DNA of 64,000 nucleotides from Pinibacter soli (GTDB lineage: Bacteria > Bacteroidota > Bacteroidia > Chitinophagales > Chitinophagaceae): positions 1,158,155 through 1,222,154 of the forward strand of contig NZ_JASBRG010000007.1 of assembly GCF_029961145.1 (NCBI RefSeq). The letters run 5' to 3'. Positions 17,798 to 26,164 of the stretch are shown here, piece after piece. The notes beneath the pieces are model-generated. The model made no database searches and was not told where the DNA came from. It saw only the letters and a list, made by a program, of their open reading frames with translations. Numbering within the stretch: the first letter of the stretch is position 1; each line of letters begins with the position of its first letter. A program made the position numbers and the translations under genes.

Positions 17798-19002
17798 TAT
17801 TGCATGGCTTTCATTGGCACCGCTTTCATTACTTCTTTCTTTTCTTCTTTTTTCTGCGTGGTGGCAACGGGTACAGATTTTCCGAATAGTTCCTCGAGCT
17901 TCAGTTCCATTGGTCCTTTCTTTGTGCTTTCAAAACCTACTTCTTTTAGCAATATTTTTCCTTGCGGATCTATCAGGTATGTTGTGGGTACGCCGGTGAT
18001 GGCGAAACCTTTATCTGCTACGGAATTATCATCCAGCGTTTGTATCCATGGATTGTTTTCCTGCGCCACCGCTTTTAACCATGCAGCTTTGTCTTTATCA
18101 ATCGAAATGCTCAGCATTTCAAATTCATTGCTTTTAAACGTTTTATACACTTCGCGCATGTGCGGAAACGACTGTCTGCAGGGGCTGCACCAGCTGGCCC
18201 AGAAATCGATGATCACATATTTTCCTTTTAGCGAAGCGAAATCAAATTGCTTCCCTTCAGGAGAAACGGCTGTAAAGTTTTTCACCGTGGCACCGATGGC
18301 AGAGCTTTTCAAACCCTGTATATAGTTGGCTACTCTCTTTGCATCATCTGTTTTTTTAACAGCCGGGGAAAACATTGCGTATGTTTTTTCAAGCTCATCA
18401 ACACTCATCATGTTTCTTGCATAACCGACCACTGCAAAGGCCGACACGTAACTGTCTTTATTTTCTTTTACAAACGACATGATCATTGGAACAATAATCG
18501 CCTTTTGCAGTGAGTCCCTGCTTTTGCTCAATGCCGCAGCATTCGGATCGGTCTCGGGCAGCCATCCTTTACCATAAATTTTCTCCAGCTGCTGATTCAC
18601 TTTCTTAAATGCAGCTGATTGTTGATCATTATAAGACTGATATAGCTCTGGCGTTTTACCTCCTGTGACCTTTGTACTGTGAAAACCTTTTGTGATGTCG
18701 GTAGTAAGGTAATAGGTTCCCGGTTTGTCGATCAACACACCGTAGGGCTGGTACATTCCATTGTTGCGGATATCATACTCGTCATAGAACAATTGCAGCA
18801 CAGGTCCTTCATACGGCAACTCTATGGAAAAAGCGCCATCTGATATTATCGCTGTATCCTTCGTGGTGTGACCGGTGTAGGTGAACACGTTATTGTATCC
18901 TTTGGTATCGCCGGATACCTTTCCTTTGAAAATGATCTTACTTTGCGCACTGGCGCTCGCTACAAGTGAACTGCATATTATGGCGGCTGTATAAAATTTC
19001 AT
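17797..19002 (-). CDS. TlpA-like thiol-disulfide oxidoreductase with DUF4369-like N-terminus
   Basis: A 401-residue exported thioredoxin-fold protein. It has a signal peptide (MKFYTAAIICSSLVASASAQ), a DUF4369-like beta domain (about 22-115), a helical linker, then an AhpC/TSA domain with KYVIIDFWASWCSPCRQSFP carrying Cys272 and Cys275. After the catalytic fold there is a Lys/Glu/Met-rich tail (TTQKKEEKKEVMKAVPMKAM). It is the first gene of the minus-strand SusCD/thioredoxin locus and diverges from the LytS kinase at 19238. Its role is probably to keep substrate or partner thiols reduced in the periplasm. Confidence 0.92.
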   Translation of the reverse strand: MKFYTAAIICSSLVASASAQSKIIFKGKVSGDTKGYNNVFTYTGHTTKDTAIISDGAFSIELPYEGPVLQLFYDEYDIRNNGMYQPYGVLIDKPGTYYLTTDITKGFHSTKVTGGKTPELYQSYNDQQSAAFKKVNQQLEKIYGKGWLPETDPNAAALSKSRDSLQKAIIVPMIMSFVKENKDSYVSAFAVVGYARNMMSVDELEKTYAMFSPAVKKTDDAKRVANYIQGLKSSAIGATVKNFTAVSPEGKQFDFASLKGKYVIIDFWASWCSPCRQSFPHMREVYKTFKSNEFEMLSISIDKDKAAWLKAVAQENNPWIQTLDDNSVADKGFAITGVPTTYLIDPQGKILLKEVGFESTKKGPMELKLEELFGKSVPVATTQKKEEKKEVMKAVPMKAMQ

Positions 19003-19014
19003 CAGGCTGTTTTT

Positions 19015-19084
19015 AAAAAATCAAAATTCAAAAGTCAAAATAGCGGCTCCAGTTTTTTACTTTTTACTTTTTACTTTTACTTCC
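19015..19084. repeat. AAAAGT-word hairpin just upstream of TlpA start
   Basis: The left arm (19015-19040) with AATTCAAAAGTCAAAA words and the right arm (19054-19084) with TTTTTACTTTTTACTTTTTA words can fold with a loop of about 13 bases. It begins 12 bases upstream of the TlpA ATG, within its expected untranslated leader. Confidence 0.55.
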
Positions 19085-19237
19085 CTATTGACAGTACATA
19101 ATTATCAAATTATTATTTCTGTTTTGAGTCTAATATGTGAACACCCCAATTAAATACGTGAACGCCTCCCACCACTTTAGATTCCTGATTTGATCCCTAA
19201 AATGTTGCAGCTTTCATATAAATAGATAATTTGCAGT

Positions 19238-20344
19238 ATGCCTTTAACCAATATACAACCGACTTCAGGCAGCAAAATCAGGCAGATTGTGATGCTGTTT
19301 TTGATATTCCAGGCTTTCTGGTTCCTGTTCTATATTTTGTCGGGAACACTGCTGAAAGTGAACGATGTGCATATTGTCATAATGCGCAGGTTCTTTATCC
19401 ATTGCAATGGTTTCCTTTCATTGTCACTCGGTGCATTTGTTATCTTTCCATACTTTATTGCTAAAAGAAGATTCTATCCCCTTCTTATTATTGTACCTGT
19501 AATAATATTTGTCCTTGCCAATGTGGACCTTGCAGGGCAAAGATGGCTGCTGTCGCCCACAAGGCCATTCAAACCCATCGCTAATCTGGGCGGAAAATCG
19601 GTAGCAATGGCTACGTTGCAGCTATCGCCAATTGCGTGGTTGTGGTCTACGGTAGGTATGCTGGTGTATATGCTGCTGGGAATTGGTTACGCCTATATGA
19701 GAGACTGGTTTGTGAAAGACAGAGAGACAAGAATTTTACAACAGGAAAAAACAAGCGCTGAACTTGCATTACTCCGCTATCAACTCAATCCGCATTTCCT
19801 GTTCAATACCATCAATGATATTTATTACCTCGCACTCATTCAATCTGCATCAACAGCAGATGCTTTGCTGGAGCTCTCTGACCTGCTGCGTTATGTTTTA
19901 CATAATAAAGACGAAAAGGTATCGGTGCACAAAGAGATTGAGTACCTGAAACAATTTATCAAACTCCATCTTTTCCGTTTCACTGATGATGTGATCATAC
20001 TAAATACAGATATAGACGAACCTGGAAGAGAATGCCTTATCGCGCCGCTGATACTTAGTACCTTCCTTGAAAACGCCTGTAAACACGGACAATTGGGCAC
20101 AGAGGAAATTCCCATCACAGCGCTGATCGAAATTAAAAACAAGCAACTTTTATATCGCGTAGAAAATGTAATTGACGAAGGAAAAGTAAAAGATGCGACA
20201 AGCGGCATTGGCTTACCAAATCTGCAACGCAGGCTTTCATTGCTGTATCCCGGTCACCATACCATTTCTTTGCAGGAGGAAGAAGGAAAATATATTGCAG
20301 AACTTCAAATTGACTTAGCTTATGATAACATGCATCGCGATTGA
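19238..20344 (+). CDS. LytS/YehU-type sensor histidine kinase
   Basis: A 368-residue membrane kinase. Hydrophobic segments cover roughly residues 15-40, 46-75, 80-98 and 128-152. The His_kinase domain follows with LLRYQLNPHFLFNTINDIYY, giving phospho-acceptor His186. A HATPase region follows with ILSTFLENACKHGQ (N box) and SGIGLPNLQRRL (G box). There is no extracellular sensor domain of note, so the stimulus is likely membrane derived. The 3' end overlaps the LytTR regulator by 23 bases, a classic translationally coupled pair. It is transcribed divergently from the TlpA/SusCD locus, 235 bases away. Confidence 0.93.
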   Translation: MPLTNIQPTSGSKIRQIVMLFLIFQAFWFLFYILSGTLLKVNDVHIVIMRRFFIHCNGFLSLSLGAFVIFPYFIAKRRFYPLLIIVPVIIFVLANVDLAGQRWLLSPTRPFKPIANLGGKSVAMATLQLSPIAWLWSTVGMLVYMLLGIGYAYMRDWFVKDRETRILQQEKTSAELALLRYQLNPHFLFNTINDIYYLALIQSASTADALLELSDLLRYVLHNKDEKVSVHKEIEYLKQFIKLHLFRFTDDVIILNTDIDEPGRECLIAPLILSTFLENACKHGQLGTEEIPITALIEIKNKQLLYRVENVIDEGKVKDATSGIGLPNLQRRLSLLYPGHHTISLQEEEGKYIAELQIDLAYDNMHRD

Positions 20345-21059
20345 TGATGAAGCAAATGCACTCGGCGTCATTACTGAATATGCCAAGCGCATTCCCGACC
20401 TTGAATTGGTGCAGGTTTACAAAGACCCTGCAAAAGCCCTGCAGGACATAAGCGCTGGCAAAATACAATTCGACCTTGTGTTTCTCGATATACAAATGAG
20501 TCGCATCAACGGCCTTGCGCTTGCGCAAAGATTGCCTCAACACACGAATGTGATCTTAACAACTGCCTATCCTGATTTTGCGTTGCAGGGTTATGAAATG
20601 GACGTGGTTGATTACCTGCTGAAGCCTTTCTCTTTTGCAAGATTTGAACGTGCCGTAAAAAAAGTTCGCTCCATCAGCGGCGCCGAACAAAGCTCATCGC
20701 CTGCGCAATCATCGCAATTGCTTTCTCCGGAAAAGGACGATTTTATTTTTGTCAAATCCGATAGCCGGATGATCAAAGTAATGCTCGATAGCATTTACTA
20801 TCTCGAAGGTTCAGGCAACTATGTTATCATTCACACTACAAAAGGTAAAGTAATGGTATTGCAAAATCTTAGGAAATTTGAAGATCAACTGCGTCCGTAT
20901 AAATTCATTCGCATTCATAAATCGTTTATCATTTCTTTGAATTATGTTGATGTGATTGAGCGCAGTACTGTTCGTGTGCATACGTTCGAACTGCCGATTG
21001 GAGAAACTTACAGAGAAGAATTTCATCAGTTTATTGATAAGCAGTACAGGAATTTTTAG
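20322..21059 (+). CDS. LytTR-family response regulator
   Basis: A 245-residue regulator that pairs with the LytS-type kinase. The receiver domain (1-115) has the acidic pair DDE at 8-10, phospho-acceptor Asp56 in VFLDIQM, TTAY near 80 and Lys101 in YLLKPF. After a Ser/Gln-rich linker the LytTR DNA-binding domain (about 145-245) starts FIFVKSDSRMIKVMLDSIYY, with GSGNYVIIHT and FIRIHKSFIISLNYV. The start ATG lies inside the kinase gene. Possible targets are the divergent TlpA/SusCD operon or the surface protein downstream; neither can be shown from sequence. Confidence 0.94.
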   Translation: MITCIAIDDEANALGVITEYAKRIPDLELVQVYKDPAKALQDISAGKIQFDLVFLDIQMSRINGLALAQRLPQHTNVILTTAYPDFALQGYEMDVVDYLLKPFSFARFERAVKKVRSISGAEQSSSPAQSSQLLSPEKDDFIFVKSDSRMIKVMLDSIYYLEGSGNYVIIHTTKGKVMVLQNLRKFEDQLRPYKFIRIHKSFIISLNYVDVIERSTVRVHTFELPIGETYREEFHQFIDKQYRNF

Positions 21060-21719
21060 GAACTAGAAATCAGGAATTAGAAGTCAACCCCGTTTCCTTA
21101 CAGATATATCTTCTGTTGAGATTGCTTCGCCCGGTTCTTTTTTATTTATTTTACTTTTTATAATTCAACCATTCATTTTCCACAGGGCTCGCAATGACGT
21201 GCCACTCTCGAATTCAGCAGTAACAGGTTGTAGCCTTAAGTTCAAAATGGTAGCGCCGTCATTGCGAGACCCTGCGGAGAGTGGAGATTGTAAAAGGAAA
21301 TATTCCTGAAATGTAAGGAATGGGTCGAAGCAATCCCGCCCGGGAATATTATTCCTAAGGAAACGAATCAGCGTCACTTGCGTGCTTTCTCCGTTCCAAA
21401 TTCCCATTTTACCCACACGAACCGTACTATTCCTAAAATTAAATAGAAAGATTCCGATCTTTTCAATTTCTTTGCATCCTTAACAGGAACCAATAACCTG
21501 TTATTATAACACCAAACCCAAACCATGATAACCAACCGTACCCAAGCCAATTTTGGCACTCCCGCAATATCGTGCTCACGATCCCGTTATTATCCATTTT
21601 TTGCAGACCAGAAAAACGCATAAGGCTCAAAAGGCCATTAATAATGCATTTCCAGGAAATTGCTGTTTTCAATTAGTCAATATTATAGTACGCCTTAGCA
21701 GGCTGACAAATCCAATTAT
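21060..21719. other. 660-base intergenic region with repeat elements
   Basis: No credible gene. It contains a TAGGAATTA-word run directly after the LytTR stop (21057-21085), a MITE-like inverted repeat with GTCATTGCGAG ends (21184-21273, related sequence to about 21345), and the leader of the large surface protein. Short ORFs such as 21374-21559 and 21463-21672 on the minus strand have no recognisable composition or start. Confidence 0.6.
21184..21345. repeat. MITE-like element with GTCATTGCGAG inverted ends
   Basis: AGGGCTCGCAATGACG (21184-21199) is inverted at CGTCATTGCGAGACCCT (21257-21273), and CCACTCTC and GAGAGTGG flank it asymmetrically. GGTCGAAGCAATCCC further right is the inner motif of the same broad family seen at 55183-55537. 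This copy looks decayed or rearranged. Confidence 0.6.
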
Positions 21720-24700
21720 ATGAGACCAAAACTCTACCTGTCCATTTTATTGTTGTTGCTTACCGGCTCATTATTTTCCCAAACTGTAAAACTTACGGAC
21801 TGTAATGAAACATCAACCATAACGCTTAGCTGGACCGGCTCCGAATTTTCAGGAAACGGGGTCCAGGGCACTTATCACCTCTATCCCGTTGGAGCCACCT
21901 GGATGCTGATGCTCGGAAATGCAGGCGATTTATACTACCATAACCTTGCCGCCGGCCAAACCATTCCTACATCCTGGTACTCAGGAACCACCAATGTATG
22001 GGTAAAGGACAATGGCTGTGCCCTATCTTCTGTTACAGTGTTGGCAGGAGCCGATGTAACAACAGGCTCGGCCAGCAGTGTCAGTTTTACAACCGCAACT
22101 GTTTCAGGCAATGTCACCTACGCGGGCAACGGCCCAGTAAGCGAAAAGGGAATTGCTTATGGTACAAGCACTGACCCAACCATCGCCGACGGCAAAGTAG
22201 CCAACGGTTCCGGCACAGGTGCGATCTCTTCGAACCTTACCGGACTTACGCCCGGCACATGGTACCACGCAAGGGCATATGCGACAAATGCCACAGGAAC
22301 GGCCTATGGAGCGGAAATCACTTTCCAAACGCCTGTACCTCTTACGGTTGCCAGCGTTACGGCCGCCTCACCCAATCCCACAAATGCATCATCTGTTTTA
22401 TACACCGTTACATTTAGCGACAACGCTACAAATGTAACGCCAGCCGCTTTTGGATTTACAACAACCGGAGGCCTTACAGGACCGACTGTCACCGGTGTTA
22501 GCGGAAGTGGCACCACTTACACGGTAACAGTTAATACAGGCTCCGGAGATGGCGGCCTGCGACTTGTAGTAAATGGAAACGCAATGGGTGCTGTTCCTAC
22601 CAACTCTCCCTATATTGGAGCTCCATTTTACCAAATTGACAAAACTGCGCCAACGACATCCATCACCGCGAATCCTCCTGCGCTTACCAATTCAACAAAT
22701 GCAAGCTTTTCATTTACCAGCAGCGAAAGCCCTTCGACATTTGTAGCAAAACTGGATGCAGGATCATATGCTGCACCTACATCACCTCAAAGTTACAGCG
22801 GCCTTTCAGCAGGCAGCCACACCTTTTATGTAATGGCCACGGACAATGCAGGCAATACAGATGCAACGCCGGCAACATACACGTGGACAATTGATAACTT
22901 GGCACCCGTAGCTCCCGTTGTAGTAACCGTTGCGAATGGCGCAAGCGTCACTACTGCAACACCTGTCTATAGTGGCACCGCGGAAATCAGTTCGACCGTT
23001 AACGTCATAGTAGACGGAACTTCCATAGGTACTGCTACTGCAGATGCATCCGGCAACTGGACGCTTACGCAGCCCGCTTCGCTTTCTAACGGTTCACATA
23101 CCGTAAAAGCCACAGCAACTGATGCAGCAGGCAACACAAGTGCAAACAGCTCAACCAACTCTTTTACTGTTTCGTTGCTTACTATTTCTCCAACAACAGT
23201 GCCTTCAGGAACTGTCACTACCGCATACAGCCAAACATTAACAGCATCTAACGGCACGACGCCTTATGCTTTTATAATCACCTCCGGTTCATTGCCTGCA
23301 GGTGTAACACTGTCTGCAGGGGGCGTGCTTTCAGGAACGCCTACGGCAGGCGGCACTTTCAACTTTGTGGTAAAGGTTACAGATGCTGCTGCAAAAACAG
23401 CAACACAATCATATACACTTACTATAGCTGCTCCGAGTATATCTATGGCTCCAGCCAGTGTACCGGCAGCAAACCAAAATGTGGCATACATTGCTACTGT
23501 GACAGCAGCAGGTGGTACTGCTCCATACAGCTACTCGCTTTCTTCAGGCGCATTGCCTCCGGGAATGAGTTTAACGAATACCGGCACCTTATCAGGAACG
23601 CCAACTGCAAGCGGCACATTCAACCTTACGATTACCGCCCAGGATGGCTCAACCGGCGCGGGCCCTTACACTGCAAGCAAATCATATTCTTTGGTTGTAA
23701 ATGCCCTGCCAACGCTCACATTTTCTCCTTTACCTGCGAGTACTTACGGAGATGCCGATCTTACATTAAGTGCTACCAGCACCAATCCCGGACCAGCTAT
23801 CACTTATACAAGTATGAACACTGCCTTTGCAACTATTGTTAATGGTAACCAGGTGCATATCGTTGCTGCAGGAACGGTTATTATCAAAGCATCGCAAGCA
23901 GGCGACGCCAATCACGGCGCACCGGTTGATGTACAACAAACACTCGTAATCAATCCAATGTCGATTAATATTATAGCAACTGCGAAAACCAAAGAGTACG
24001 GATCTCCTGATCCTGTATTAAACTACACAACACTGCCTTCGCCTGTGAATGGAGATGTAATTTCAGGAGCGCTTGCAAGAACGGCGGGCGAGAATGTAGG
24101 CACCTACAGCATTACACAGGGAACGTTGTTGCTAAGCAGTAACTATACTATTACTTATTACGGAGCGAACTTCTCCATTACTGCTGCACCGTTAACCATT
24201 ACGGCAGATAGTAAAACAAAAACTTACGGCGACGCCAATCCAGCACTTACTGCAACGTATACCGGTTGGGTAAATGGCGATGGTGTTTCCAGTTTTACAA
24301 CAGCGCCTGCCATCGCTACAACCGCGACTACATCAAGTCCGGCGGGCAACTACCCTATCAATGTAAGCGGTGCGGTGAATCCAAACTACACCATCACTTA
24401 TGTTGTGGGAAATCTTGCAGTAAACAAAGCAACGCTGACAATTACAGCTGATAACAAAACAAAAGTTTATGGTCAAAACAATCCACTGTTAACGATTAGC
24501 TACAGTGGCTTTGTAAACAATGATGATGCTACTAAATTAACACCGGCAGCAACTGCAAATACATCAGCAACCGCTGCCAGTGCCGTGGGCGATTACACCA
24601 TTACAGCAAGTGGCGCGGTAAACGCAAACTATACCATCAACTATGTAAATGGAAAATTGTCGATCACTTCGGCAGCATTGACCATCACAGCGGACAACAA

Positions 24701-26111
24701 AACAAAAGCTTATGGTGCGGCGCTTCCAACATTTACCGCAACGTATAGTGGCTGGGTAAATGGCGATGGCGTTTCAAGCCTCGCTAACGCGCCATCCATT
24801 ACTACAACTGCAACTGCAGCAAGCAATGCAGGCAACTATCCTATCACGGCAACAGGTGCAGTAAATGCAAACTACAACATCAGTTATGTAACGGGTAATC
24901 TTGCTATCACCACCGTTCCGTTAACCATTAAGGCAGATGATAAAACCAAAATATACGGCGATGCCGACCCTGCGTTGACCTACGTTGCAACCGGTTTGGT
25001 AAATGGCGATGGCAACAGCGTGATCACCGGCGCATTGAAAAGACTTGCCGGCGAGAACGTGGGCAACTTCCCTATCAATCAAAATACATTGAGCGCGGGT
25101 AACAACTACATCATCGCTTACACTGCGGCCAACTTTGCAATCACACCCGCAACGCTGACGATTACAGCTAATCCGCAAACAAAAGTCTACGGAACGGCAG
25201 ATCCTGCTTTAACTTTTGTTGCAACAGGCTGGAAATATAGCGACGACGTGACCATCGGAAAACTGGCAAGAGTAGCCGGAGAAAATGCAGGCACCTACGC
25301 CATACAACAAGGAACAATTGGCGCAGGCGCAAACTACACCATTGCTTTTTTTGGCAATACGTTTACCATTACTAAAGCGCCGCAGCTAATTACCTGGAGC
25401 CAGGACCTTACAATAGGCTGTACAGCAGACATAGCACCAATTCAGTTGAACGCAACTGCAAACAGTGGCCTGGCTGTTTCTTACTCCATTGCAAACACGA
25501 GTGTAGGAACGATCAGCGGTAACTCGCTTACACCGGTACTGCCGGGCTATGCGGTGATTACAGCAAATCAGGCCGGCGATGCCAATCACTTTGCAGCTCC
25601 TTCTGTTACGAACACTGTAAACTACAGATCAGCATCTGCAATAAGACAACACTGGAGCGATGTATTGATGTTTGACAACAGCAGCAACAACTACACCAAA
25701 TGGGAATGGTATAAAAACAACACCGTGGTGACCAACCAAACTTCGGCTTACTACAGCGAAGCAAAAGCACTAAACGGCACATACTATGTAGTGGCCACCG
25801 ACAAAAACAATGTAGCGATTCAGTCATGTCCGCTAACATTAAATGGCAGCGCTACAGTTACTGCCGGAATCAAAGTATACCCTAATCCATCTACTGCAGG
25901 TTCGAGCGTAACAGTAACTTGTAGCTATACGGCTGCGGCATTGCAAGGTGCGAAAATGGCGATCGTTGATATGTCAGGCAAAGTACAACAGGAGCTTACG
26001 AATGTAACGGCGACACAAACGATCGCAGCACCGTCTGCACGCGGCATGTATTACATTACGCTGCTGCTGAAGAACGGAGCGAAAACGAGTGTGAACCTGC
26101 TGGTGAAGTAA
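21720..26111 (+). CDS. Large secreted surface protein with Ig-like and MBG repeats and type IX sorting domain
   Basis: A 1463-residue exported protein with low-complexity Thr/Ser/Ala/Asn composition. Order: signal peptide (MRPKLYLSILLLLLTGSLFSQ), an N-terminal beta domain, an FN3-like domain (about 105-205), two bacterial Ig-like domains including AAGNTSANSS (about 210-480), and two putative-Ig (He_PIG-like) domains with GVLSGTP and GTLSGTP (about 485-655). Then come six MBG repeats, each opening with a variant of LTITADNKTKVYG (nucleotides ~23958-25380). A bridge region leads to a C-terminal Por secretion-type domain opening IKVYPNPSTAGSS. The CTD is type A, so export by the type IX system and surface attachment are expected. 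It is probably an adhesin or matrix protein. The OmpA protein gene begins 53 bases downstream. Confidence 0.93.
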   Translation: MRPKLYLSILLLLLTGSLFSQTVKLTDCNETSTITLSWTGSEFSGNGVQGTYHLYPVGATWMLMLGNAGDLYYHNLAAGQTIPTSWYSGTTNVWVKDNGCALSSVTVLAGADVTTGSASSVSFTTATVSGNVTYAGNGPVSEKGIAYGTSTDPTIADGKVANGSGTGAISSNLTGLTPGTWYHARAYATNATGTAYGAEITFQTPVPLTVASVTAASPNPTNASSVLYTVTFSDNATNVTPAAFGFTTTGGLTGPTVTGVSGSGTTYTVTVNTGSGDGGLRLVVNGNAMGAVPTNSPYIGAPFYQIDKTAPTTSITANPPALTNSTNASFSFTSSESPSTFVAKLDAGSYAAPTSPQSYSGLSAGSHTFYVMATDNAGNTDATPATYTWTIDNLAPVAPVVVTVANGASVTTATPVYSGTAEISSTVNVIVDGTSIGTATADASGNWTLTQPASLSNGSHTVKATATDAAGNTSANSSTNSFTVSLLTISPTTVPSGTVTTAYSQTLTASNGTTPYAFIITSGSLPAGVTLSAGGVLSGTPTAGGTFNFVVKVTDAAAKTATQSYTLTIAAPSISMAPASVPAANQNVAYIATVTAAGGTAPYSYSLSSGALPPGMSLTNTGTLSGTPTASGTFNLTITAQDGSTGAGPYTASKSYSLVVNALPTLTFSPLPASTYGDADLTLSATSTNPGPAITYTSMNTAFATIVNGNQVHIVAAGTVIIKASQAGDANHGAPVDVQQTLVINPMSINIIATAKTKEYGSPDPVLNYTTLPSPVNGDVISGALARTAGENVGTYSITQGTLLLSSNYTITYYGANFSITAAPLTITADSKTKTYGDANPALTATYTGWVNGDGVSSFTTAPAIATTATTSSPAGNYPINVSGAVNPNYTITYVVGNLAVNKATLTITADNKTKVYGQNNPLLTISYSGFVNNDDATKLTPAATANTSATAASAVGDYTITASGAVNANYTINYVNGKLSITSAALTITADNKTKAYGAALPTFTATYSGWVNGDGVSSLANAPSITTTATAASNAGNYPITATGAVNANYNISYVTGNLAITTVPLTIKADDKTKIYGDADPALTYVATGLVNGDGNSVITGALKRLAGENVGNFPINQNTLSAGNNYIIAYTAANFAITPATLTITANPQTKVYGTADPALTFVATGWKYSDDVTIGKLARVAGENAGTYAIQQGTIGAGANYTIAFFGNTFTITKAPQLITWSQDLTIGCTADIAPIQLNATANSGLAVSYSIANTSVGTISGNSLTPVLPGYAVITANQAGDANHFAAPSVTNTVNYRSASAIRQHWSDVLMFDNSSNNYTKWEWYKNNTVVTNQTSAYYSEAKALNGTYYVVATDKNNVAIQSCPLTLNGSATVTAGIKVYPNPSTAGSSVTVTCSYTAAALQGAKMAIVDMSGKVQQELTNVTATQTIAAPSARGMYYITLLLKNGAKTSVNLLVK
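23958..25380 (+). repeat. Six in-frame MBG-domain coding repeats
   Basis: Six units of about 230-245 bases inside the surface protein gene begin near 23958, 24189, 24431, 24673, 24917 and 25151. Each starts with codons for (L/I)(T/N)I(T/I)A(D/T/N)xxTKxYG. Units 2 and 4 are especially close (both continue ATYTGWVNGDGVSS or ATYSGWVNGDGVSS). Such arrays change copy number by recombination. Confidence 0.8.
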
Positions 26112-26146
26112 GCAGTAATTAGAAATTAGTAACTAATAATTAAAGA
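26109..26146. repeat. TAGAAATTAG-word run after the surface protein stop
   Basis: Directly after the TAA stop the sequence is GCAGTAATTAGAAATTAGTA then ACTAATAATTAAAG, the fourth member of the TAGGAATTA word family found at stop codons in this window. Confidence 0.45.
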
Positions 26147-26164
26147 ATTTAAAATCATTATAGG

